A stretch of 6,734 bases of DNA from the NCBI GenBank assembly GCA_030429685.1, contig JAUIEY010000107.1, positions 1 through 6,734 on the forward strand, given 5' to 3'. This document shows, one piece after another, positions 1-5,146 of the stretch. Numbering within the stretch: position 1 is the stretch's first letter; each line of letters opens with the position of its first letter. The translations under genes were made by a program, and so were the position numbers. Origin of the DNA: Gammaproteobacteria bacterium (GTDB taxonomy: Bacteria > Pseudomonadota > Gammaproteobacteria > Steroidobacterales > GCA-2729495). The notes under the pieces were generated by a model, which was not told the origin of the DNA, made no database searches, and worked only from the letters and a program-made list of their open reading frames with translations.

Positions 1-480
1 TATCTTATGGGCGCGATAGCTGACAAGTTCATTGCCGCGCCGTTTGCCATTATCGGTTCGATTGGAGTGCTGTTGCAGTTGCCAAACTTTTACCGTTTTC
101 TGGAAAACCGCGGTATTGATTTCGAGCAGATTACTGCCGGCAAGTACAAGCGTACGCTAACCATGTTTGGCAAGAACACCGAGGAACATCGCGAAAAAAC
201 CCGTGAGGAACTGGAAGACGTGCATGAGTTGTTCAAGAGCGCGGTTAGCAGCAATCGTCCGGAACTGGACATGGACACGGTAGCAACGGGTGAACACTGG
301 TACGGAACTCGTGCGCTGGAGCTGGGTCTTATAGATGAATTGGGCAGCTCGGACGACTACCTGATGCGAGCGGCCGACAACGCCGCTATCTACGGAATTA
401 CTTACAAGGGCCATGAAGGCCTGGTGCATAAACTGCAGGGAGCCATGACAGCGTTGCTGGATACCGCCAGGGGCATGTGA
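1..480 (+). CDS. sohB: SohB-like S49 family inner-membrane protease, C-terminal part (5' end outside window)
   Basis: This is the C-terminal part of a SohB/SppA-type serine protease (family S49), thought to cut membrane and signal-peptide-derived peptides on the periplasmic side of the inner membrane. The visible reading frame opens with Y-L-M-G-A-x-A-D-K, which in the family follows directly after the S-G-G of the nucleophile, so the catalytic Ser lies just upstream of base 1. The general-base Lys is present: A-G-K-Y-K at 136-150, with the Lys codon at 148-150. Other SohB hallmarks are APFAIIGSIGV, LPNFYRFL, KRTLTMFGKNTEE and ATGEHWYGTRALELGLIDEL. The N-terminal membrane segments cannot be seen. 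The stop TGA (478-480) overlaps the next gene's ATG by one base, which suggests translational coupling. The family call is strong by similarity recalled to E. coli SohB; no search was run. Confidence 0.93.
   Translation, partial: YLMGAIADKFIAAPFAIIGSIGVLLQLPNFYRFLENRGIDFEQITAGKYKRTLTMFGKNTEEHREKTREELEDVHELFKSAVSSNRPELDMDTVATGEHWYGTRALELGLIDELGSSDDYLMRAADNAAIYGITYKGHEGLVHKLQGAMTALLDTARGM
469..473 (+). promoter_or_regulatory. Ribosome binding site for the M48 peptidase
   Basis: AGGGG lies within the last codons of sohB, 6 bases before ATG 480. It supports ATG 480 over GTG 477, and together with the stop/start overlap it indicates coupled translation. Confidence 0.5.
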
Positions 481-1223
481 TGAAACCTTATGCGCTACTT
501 CTATCTGTATTTGTCCTGACCGGTTGCGTCACCGCCTCCCAGCTGCAACAGGCTTCGGCGGGTCAGTTTGAAAAAATGCGGCAGGAGATGACGATCTCGA
601 ATAATGCTGCTGACCGGGCGTACGTGCAGTGCATAGCCAACGCCATCATTGCGCAGCTTGATGAACCCTATGCAAGTTACAACTGGGATGTTGAGCTGTT
701 TGACGAGGACGAGACCAACGCATTTGCCATGCCTGGCGGGCAGATCGGTGTTTTTACCGGGATGTTTGCCGTGGCAGAAGATCAGGATCAGCTCGCCGCC
801 GTTATGGGCCATGAAATTGCCCACGTTACGCTGGGCCATTCCCTGAGTCGCGCCAACAGTCAGACTGCTGCCACCCTCGGCATCATGATCGGCAGTGTGG
901 CCAGTGAGGTAGTGCGGGAAAACGTCGGTCTGATCATGCTGGGTACCCAGCTGGGGCTGCTGCTGCCATTCAGTCGCGCCCAGGAAACCGAGGCCGATGT
1001 GGACGGGCTGGAACTGGTTGCGCGGGCCGGGTTCAGGCCCGCGGCCAGCGTCGAACTGTGGCGTAACATGGCTGCCGCCAACCCCAACCGGCCCCCGTCC
1101 TTTTTGTCTACCCACCCGTCCAGTTCCGCGCGCATTGCCGCTCTCGGCGAGCAGGTGACGCAGGTGATGCCGCTATATCAACAGGCGCGCGCGGGTGGCC
1201 GGCGGCCTGCCTGTAGCCGCTGA
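480..1223 (+). CDS. M48 family zinc metallopeptidase, periplasmic lipoprotein (LoiP/YggG-like)
   Basis: A 247-residue exported metalloprotease. The N-terminus MKPYALLLSVFVLTGC is a lipoprotein signal peptide with Cys16 as the lipidation site. The zinc site is HEIAH (H111, E112, H115), the third ligand is E169 in the E-x-x-x-D motif (E169-D173), and the family's C-terminal HP motif is at H213-P214 with R218. The length is close to that of E. coli LoiP (about 250 residues), a lipoprotein protease involved in outer-membrane quality control, and the A-F-A-M-P-G-G-x-I stretch before the zinc motif fits that group. I chose ATG 480 over the in-frame GTG 477: it gives the TGATG overlap with the upstream stop, and AGGGG at 469-473 is 6 bases before it. 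Position +2 after the Cys is Val, so there is no Asp inner-membrane retention signal; outer-membrane anchoring is inferred. LoiP versus another M48 lipoprotein subgroup cannot be settled by eye. Confidence 0.93.
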   Translation: MKPYALLLSVFVLTGCVTASQLQQASAGQFEKMRQEMTISNNAADRAYVQCIANAIIAQLDEPYASYNWDVELFDEDETNAFAMPGGQIGVFTGMFAVAEDQDQLAAVMGHEIAHVTLGHSLSRANSQTAATLGIMIGSVASEVVRENVGLIMLGTQLGLLLPFSRAQETEADVDGLELVARAGFRPAASVELWRNMAAANPNRPPSFLSTHPSSSARIAALGEQVTQVMPLYQQARAGGRRPACSR

Positions 1224-1238
1224 AGCACCCCCAGCCGT

Positions 1239-1244
1239 TATAAT
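1239..1244 (+). promoter_or_regulatory. Consensus -10 box (TATAAT) directly before the L,D-transpeptidase ATG
   Basis: TATAAT ends 7 bases before ATG 1252, which puts the expected transcription start at or next to the A of the ATG. No recognisable -35 is seen 16-18 bases upstream, where the sequence is GC-rich around 1215-1222, and there is no ribosome binding site. If real, it would give a leaderless or near-leaderless message. It could also be a chance match. Confidence 0.35.
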
Positions 1245-1251
1245 TCTGCGC

Positions 1252-2310
1252 ATGGGTTTGGTGCGCGTACTGGCCGTATGGCTGCTGGTGCTGGGAACTT
1301 CAGGTTGTGCCGGTTGGTTGCCGGGCGGTCCTGACTCCGCTGCATCCCGCTTGTCGGATGGCCGCCCGCCTATTGTCAGCGATCGTTTTCTGCTCGCTGC
1401 GGATCAGCAGGTTGTTGGCGAGTTACAGGTCATTGAGGCCGGCGATCTCGATACCTTTGTTGATATAGCGCGCACCTACAATCTCGGTTTTGACGAACTG
1501 GTTGCAGCCAACCCCGGGGTCGATCCATGGTTGCCCGGTGAGGGCACACGCATTCTGTTGCCGACGCGATTTGTCCTGCCTGATGTTGAGCGCGAAGGGA
1601 TCGTTATCAATATCGCCAGCAAACGGTTATTTTTCTTTCCGCCGCCCAACGCGGAAGGCGGGCGTGAGGTGATTACCCACCCCATAGGCATTGGCAGGGA
1701 AGGCGCGGAGACGCCCACGGGTATTACCACGGTTACGTCGAAGGGTCGCGACCCGGTCTGGTTTCCTCCCGCTTCCATTCGCCGGGAGTATGCCGCAGCT
1801 GGCAATCCGCTGCCGCCGCGCGTCATGCCCGGCCCCGACAACCCGCTGGGCAAGTTCGTGCTGGTGCTGGGCATGCCCTCTTATCTGATTCATGGCACCA
1901 ATAAGCCTGCCGGTGTCGGTATGCGCGTGAGTCACGGTTGTGTGCGCCTGTTTCCCGAAAATATTGCAGCGTTGTTCGATCTTGCGCCGGTGGGCGTCCA
2001 GGTCAATATTGTTAACGAGCCGTTTCTGCTCGGCTGGCATGACGGTCAGCTGTTGCTGGAAGCGCATGCACCGCTGCAGGATGACGAGCGCGACCCGCAG
2101 CGCATGCTGGACGAACTGCTCGCGGCAGCCGTTGCGGCAACCGGTAGCACGGTGCTCGCCGATACACAGCGGGTAGCAGACGTGCGCGACGCGGCGCTGG
2201 GAATCCCCTTGCCCGTGCTGGCGGCAGCACCGGCAACTGCCGCGATAATTGGCAGCGTTCAACAGGTCAACAATCTTGTTGCGCATCTGCAGCCTGATGA
2301 GGCAAACTAA
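1252..2310 (+). CDS. L,D-transpeptidase (LysM + YkuD, ErfK/YbiS family), exported
   Basis: A 352-residue periplasmic enzyme of the ErfK/YbiS/YcfS/YnhG group, which forms 3-3 peptidoglycan crosslinks or attaches proteins such as Braun lipoprotein to peptidoglycan. A signal sequence covers residues 1-19, with Cys19 in T-S-G-C; the -3 Thr is atypical for a lipobox, so it may be lipidated or merely cleaved. A LysM-like region (about 58-105: D-T-F-V-D-I-A, N-L-G-F-D-E-L-V-A-A-N-P, I-L-L-P) should bind glycan. The YkuD domain (about 114-256) has H214-G-T and the catalytic S-H-G-C-V-R with Cys230 and Arg232. The stretch G-W-x-D-G-x-L-x-L-E-A-H-x-P-L after it is the usual ErfK C-terminal part, followed by an Ala-rich tail. 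The frame stays open upstream to GTG 1195 inside the M48 gene, but ATG 1252 starts the signal peptide exactly. No Shine-Dalgarno is seen; a TATAAT box lies 7 bases upstream. Confidence 0.93.
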   Translation: MGLVRVLAVWLLVLGTSGCAGWLPGGPDSAASRLSDGRPPIVSDRFLLAADQQVVGELQVIEAGDLDTFVDIARTYNLGFDELVAANPGVDPWLPGEGTRILLPTRFVLPDVEREGIVINIASKRLFFFPPPNAEGGREVITHPIGIGREGAETPTGITTVTSKGRDPVWFPPASIRREYAAAGNPLPPRVMPGPDNPLGKFVLVLGMPSYLIHGTNKPAGVGMRVSHGCVRLFPENIAALFDLAPVGVQVNIVNEPFLLGWHDGQLLLEAHAPLQDDERDPQRMLDELLAAAVAATGSTVLADTQRVADVRDAALGIPLPVLAAAPATAAIIGSVQQVNNLVAHLQPDEAN

Positions 2311-2343
2311 AGTGTACCCGCGACGGACCGTGGTAACTCATTG

Positions 2344-3915
2344 ATGTCGAAAGACTTTGATGCCAACGTCAGGCAATCTCGCAACCCGGCAGGGTTTGTG
2401 GACATCCCCGTCGACGCCGAATCTGTCACCGCCTTCATCGGTCCGGCACCGCGCGGTCCGGTTGACCATGCTGTCGCTATCAGCAGTAGTGAAGAGTTCG
2501 ACAAGCGTTTCGGTGTCCCGGAGTACCCGTGCCGCATGCGTTTTGCGATTCGCCAGTTTTTTGCCAATGGCGGGCGCAATGCCGTGGTGGTCCGGGTCAG
2601 TGCCTGCAGCGAACGCAACCGGATTGTCCTCCACGGCCCTGCCGGTGACCTGGTGCTGGAAGCGCGCAACCCGGGGCCGCTGGAATTTCTGCGCGCGTCG
2701 GTTGACTACGACAGTATCCCGGCGGACGAAACCCGCAGTTTTAACATCGTGATTCAACGGCTGCGTTCCGAGGATTCGGCATGGATTGACGAGCAGGAAT
2801 ATTTTCGGGCAGTCAGCACCGATCCGGGCAGTCGCGACTACATCGGCAAAGTGCTGGTGCAGTCGGAACTGGTTCGCTTGCACGGCGTCGCGCCGGAAGA
2901 GCGTCCGGCGCTCACCATTCGCCCCGGATCCATCAAGGAATCCGGCTATGTCAGTGCCATTGCGCCGCGGCTCAACAGCCCCGCGCCGAGTGACTACGAT
3001 CTGGTCGGTTCGCGGGAAAGCGGCACCGGATTCAGCGCCCTCGAACCGGTGGCCGATCTGGCGCATGTCTGCCTTATTTCCGGCGCGGCTGATGCTGCTA
3101 TCGGGCCGGTGGCTCTGTTTGCCGCCGATAATTTTTGTCGCCGGCATCAGGCCTTACTGATTGTCGATCCGCCGGCACGCTGGCAATCGGTGGATGCGGC
3201 CATCAACGATCAGCGGCGTTCCGATTTTGCCAGCCCCAATACCGTCACCTGGTATCCCTGCGTGCAAATGAAAAATGCCACCGGCGAAAACATCCTGGCC
3301 AGTGCTACCGGTGCTGTGGCTGCGGCGCTGGCGGAAGTGGAACGGACCCGCGGTATGCGCCGGCTGCACGACGAACCCATGACTATGCCGCGCGGCGGGC
3401 TGCGACCGGCCGCCGGTATTGAGGCTGATGACAGCGCTCGCCTGGTGCGCGCCGGTATTAATTTGCTGGTTCAGCGTAGTGCCCTGCACCTGCAATTGCG
3501 CGGCAATGTGACCGAAGCCCGCCACGCCAGCCTGGCAGGAGGCTTTGATGAGCTCGACATGCGTGCCCGGGTATTGTTCGTGGCGCGGCGTATTCGGCGG
3601 GGTACCCGCTGGATCGTGGCACTCGATTCCGGCCCGCGCGTCTGGCAGGAATTGCAGCGTCAGCTGGACGGCTTTTTGCTGACCCTGCACCGGCGCGGTC
3701 TGCTGGCGGGCAATGGCGGCTCGGAGTCGTGGTTTTTCAGACCGGACCTTGCCGCGGGAACTGCAGCTGATCCGGCGCGTCTGCCTGGCTTCGTGGTCGG
3801 TCTGGCGCTTAGCGAACCCGGCGTTTACTTCGGGCTGCGCTTTCAGCATTCTGCCGCCGGCTGCACGGTCACCGAACTGGGCTGGCAGTCCGAGCAGGCA
3901 AGGGCAAGCCTGTAA
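2344..3915 (+). CDS. Contractile tail sheath-like protein (phage/eCIS sheath family), orphan
   Basis: A 523-residue protein with the layout of phage and contractile-injection-system tail sheath proteins (COG3497, Phage_sheath_1), recognised from remembered family patterns. The N-terminal signature covers residues 28-86: V-T-A-F-I-G-P-A-P-R-G-P-V-D, E-E-F-D-K-R-F-G, A-I-R-Q-F-F-A-N-G-G-R-N-A-V-V-V-R-V. Residues 103-180 match the sheath insertion (E-A-R-N-P-G, F-N-I-V-I-Q, E-Y-F-R-A-V-S-T-D-P-x-S-R-D-Y-I). The subtilisin-like core (about 235-390) has L-L-I-V-D-P-P, V-T-W-Y-P-C-V, a G-A-V-A-A-A-L-A stretch and G-I-N-L-L-V with L-R-G-N-V-T. The C-terminal domain (about 405-515) has R-G-T-R-W-I-V-A-L, V-W-Q-E-L, L-D-G-F-L-L-T-L-H-R-R-G-L-L-A-G and S-W-F-F-R-P-D. 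There is no signal peptide, so it is cytosolic. ATG 2344 was chosen over TTG 2341; the ribosome binding site is weak. It lies 33 bases after the transpeptidase on the same strand. No tube, baseplate, spike or ATPase gene is in the window. Confidence 0.85.
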   Translation: MSKDFDANVRQSRNPAGFVDIPVDAESVTAFIGPAPRGPVDHAVAISSSEEFDKRFGVPEYPCRMRFAIRQFFANGGRNAVVVRVSACSERNRIVLHGPAGDLVLEARNPGPLEFLRASVDYDSIPADETRSFNIVIQRLRSEDSAWIDEQEYFRAVSTDPGSRDYIGKVLVQSELVRLHGVAPEERPALTIRPGSIKESGYVSAIAPRLNSPAPSDYDLVGSRESGTGFSALEPVADLAHVCLISGAADAAIGPVALFAADNFCRRHQALLIVDPPARWQSVDAAINDQRRSDFASPNTVTWYPCVQMKNATGENILASATGAVAAALAEVERTRGMRRLHDEPMTMPRGGLRPAAGIEADDSARLVRAGINLLVQRSALHLQLRGNVTEARHASLAGGFDELDMRARVLFVARRIRRGTRWIVALDSGPRVWQELQRQLDGFLLTLHRRGLLAGNGGSESWFFRPDLAAGTAADPARLPGFVVGLALSEPGVYFGLRFQHSAAGCTVTELGWQSEQARASL

Positions 3916-3940
3916 CGGACACAGCTGTTGTTCGGCTTGT

Positions 3941-3968
3941 GGAACTTGCGCGCCCTGTTCTAAGCTGA
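3941..3968 (+). promoter_or_regulatory. Candidate sigma-E-like (ECF) promoter before the exported methyltransferase
   Basis: GGAACTT at 3941-3947 equals the core -35 element of RpoE promoters. After exactly 16 bases comes GCTGA (3964-3968), one mismatch from the RpoE -10 TCTGA. Transcription would start near 3975, leaving a leader of about 30 bases before ATG 4006. The -10 is imperfect, and GGAACTT also occurs once by chance inside the transpeptidase gene (1294-1300), so this is only suggestive. Confidence 0.3.
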
Positions 3969-3984
3969 GCCACCTTCGCTTGGA

Positions 3985-3990
3985 CATAAT
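3985..3990 (+). promoter_or_regulatory. Alternative -10 box (CATAAT) before the exported methyltransferase
   Basis: CATAAT matches the housekeeping -10 at 5 of 6 bases and lies 15 bases before ATG 4006. No -35 element is seen at the right distance. The start would fall near 3997, inside the palindrome TATCCGGATA (3991-4000). It competes with the sigma-E-like reading of the same gap. Confidence 0.25.
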
Positions 3991-4005
3991 TATCCGGATA
4001 TCGCT

Positions 4006-4857
4006 ATGTTGCCCTTCAAGTACGTTGCCCTGAAATCAGCCGCCGCAGTTCTGCTTGTTACTGTTGCAGCCGGTTGCACCACCGCCGACGAGTCGGCCGC
4101 TGCCGTTGTAAACCGCGCCAAACTGGACACGGTGCTGGCAGGCGAGCATCGCAGTGATGCACATAAAGCCCGTGACCAGTGGCGGCATCCTGTGGAGGTG
4201 CTGGAGTTTTTTGGCGTAAGCGATGACAAGGTGGTTATGGAAATCTGGCCCGGTGCCGGCTGGTACACCGAGGTGCTGGCACCATACCTGCGGGATTCGG
4301 GAACCTATATCGCCGCCGGCTGGGATCCGAATTCCGAAATACCGTTTATCCAGCAAGCTGCAGCCGGTTATGCCGCCAAGCTGGCCGAATACCCGCAATA
4401 TTACGATCAGACCCGGGTGACCGTGCTCATGCCGCCGGACCTGCTGCAGCCGGCCGAGCCCGGCAGTGTTGATGTGGTGCTTACCTTTCGCAATATTCAT
4501 AACTGGATGCCGCGCGGCTCGCAGCAGATGATGCTGCAGGCCATGTATGACGCGCTGAAACCAGGTGGTGTGCTGGGCGTCGTTGAGCACCGGGGTGTGC
4601 CCGGTAGTGAACAGGACCCCAAGGCATCGAGCGGATACGTCAATGAGGACTACGCCATCGCCATGATCGAGGCGGCCGGCTTCGTGTTCCAGGAAAAGTC
4701 CGAGATCAATGCCAACCCGGCTGACACCAAGGATCACCCCGAGGGTGTCTGGACCCTGCCACCGACACTGCGGCTTAAGGATCAGGACAAGGACAAATAC
4801 CTTGCCATCGGCGAGAGCGACCGCTTCACACTGCGCTTTGTGAAACCCGCAAACTAA
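4006..4857 (+). CDS. Class I SAM-dependent methyltransferase-like protein with lipoprotein signal peptide (COG4798-like)
   Basis: A 283-residue protein with a Rossmann methyltransferase fold behind an export signal. Residues 1-24 form a signal peptide (K5 and K10, hydrophobic 11-22, then A-A-G-C with Cys24), predicting a lipoprotein. The SAM-binding motif I is M-E-I-W-P-G-A-G-W (78-86). Later motifs are V-D-V-V-L-T-F-R-N-I-H-N-W (155-167), A-L-K-P-G-G (183-188) and V-V-E-H-R (192-196), followed by A-A-G-F-V-F (223-228). I recognise this as the predicted methyltransferase group COG4798, whose members often carry signal peptides and whose substrate is unknown. How a periplasmic protein would obtain SAM is unclear, so catalysis is not assured. 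ATG 4006 is preceded by GGAT at 3996-3999, a weak ribosome binding site. The gene is separated from the sheath gene by 90 bases holding possible promoters, so it is probably transcribed on its own. Confidence 0.85.
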   Translation: MLPFKYVALKSAAAVLLVTVAAGCTTADESAAAVVNRAKLDTVLAGEHRSDAHKARDQWRHPVEVLEFFGVSDDKVVMEIWPGAGWYTEVLAPYLRDSGTYIAAGWDPNSEIPFIQQAAAGYAAKLAEYPQYYDQTRVTVLMPPDLLQPAEPGSVDVVLTFRNIHNWMPRGSQQMMLQAMYDALKPGGVLGVVEHRGVPGSEQDPKASSGYVNEDYAIAMIEAAGFVFQEKSEINANPADTKDHPEGVWTLPPTLRLKDQDKDKYLAIGESDRFTLRFVKPAN

Positions 4858-4866
4858 CTAAATAAC

Positions 4867-5025
4867 CGACGCCTGCAGACTGAGCGACTATTGCCCTCTC
4901 GGGATGTTCGCGTCGGCTTCCTTGCCTCCGCTTACTGTGGCCTCGGCTCGCTTTCGCTGTCCCTGCTGCGCTCGCCTCGGACACCCGCTCGACAGCAATA
5001 GTCGCTCAGTCTGCAGGTGCCGTCG
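4867..5025. repeat. Long inverted repeat between convergent genes; possible bidirectional terminator or 3'-end structure
   Basis: The arms 4872-4894 and 4995-5017 are perfect 23-base reverse complements (left arm begins CCTGCAGACTGAGCG). A further 5 bp (CGACG 4867-4871 with CGTCG 5021-5025) can pair if TGC at 5018-5020 bulges out. The 100-base centre is CG-rich, with recurring GCCTCGG/GCCTCCG units and a small internal pairing TGTCC 4958-4962 with GGACA 4979-4983. The structure starts 9 bases after the methyltransferase stop and covers the end of the small minus-strand gene, so both converging transcripts could fold it. No run of U follows on either strand, so it is not a textbook intrinsic terminator. 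It could instead be a dispersed genomic repeat. Confidence 0.8.
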
Positions 5026-5146
5026 CGGTCGGTAGATCAGCGGGAGCGTCGTCGCGACTCACTGACCACGCCAGTGCCAGCATCACGATGATTGCTGCCA
5101 CCATGAAGAAGCTGGTGACGGCGCGTGATTTAGGATCGATTTTCAT
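5006..5146 (-). CDS. Small single-pass membrane protein, translationally coupled to the MFS transporter
   Basis: A 46-residue reading frame beginning M-K-I-D-P-K-S-R and ending T-A-P-A-D. Its ATG (5146-5144) overlaps the transporter's TGA (5145-5143) as ATGA, the classic arrangement for termination-reinitiation. No separate ribosome binding site is obvious. Residues about 11-29 (T-S-F-F-M-V-A-A-I-I-V-M-L-A-L-A-W-S-V) form one membrane helix. Lys2, Lys6 and Arg8 precede it and an acidic, Pro/Ala-rich tail (D32, D33, D37) follows, so N-in/C-out is expected. I do not recognise a family. Some oxalate/formate-type MFS transporters are followed by a tiny one-helix small subunit, and the position here is analogous, but I do not see clear sequence similarity. 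The last codons and stop lie in the right arm of the inverted repeat. Confidence 0.75.
   Translation of the reverse strand: MKIDPKSRAVTSFFMVAAIIVMLALAWSVSRDDAPADLPTATAPAD

Noticed and set aside
477..479. GTG 477 as the start of the M48 peptidase
   Set aside because: ATG 480 directly follows, gives the usual TGATG overlap and has better spacing to AGGGG.
1195..1251. Upstream extension of the L,D-transpeptidase to GTG 1195
   Set aside because: It would add 19 residues before an otherwise perfect signal peptide and overlap the M48 gene; ATG 1252 is the better start.
2338..3147. Long minus-strand frame (269 codons) opposite the sheath gene
   Set aside because: High-GC shadow of the plus-strand gene; its translation shows no recognisable domain, while the plus frame matches the sheath family throughout.
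2344..3915. Sheath gene as part of a prophage in this window
   Set aside because: No other phage gene, integrase or attachment-like repeat is visible, and both neighbours are ordinary envelope genes.
3916..3950. Possible terminator after the sheath gene (ACAGCTGT palindrome at 3921-3928)
   Set aside because: Too short, and followed by no U-run; no convincing hairpin could be drawn.
3941..3963. GGAACTT paired with TCTAA (3959-3963) as a sigma-E promoter
   Set aside because: The spacer is only 11 bases, too short; the GCTGA pairing with a 16-base spacer is the better fit.
3154..3987. Long minus-strand frame (277 codons) opposite the 3' part of the sheath gene
   Set aside because: Again a shadow frame with Gln/Ala/Arg-rich composition and no recognisable motif.
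4904..5035. 43-residue plus-strand frame starting at ATG 4904 across the inverted repeat
   Set aside because: No ribosome binding site, Cys/Arg-rich composition of a GC-rich chance frame, and it runs through the repeat and antisense to the better supported small membrane protein gene.
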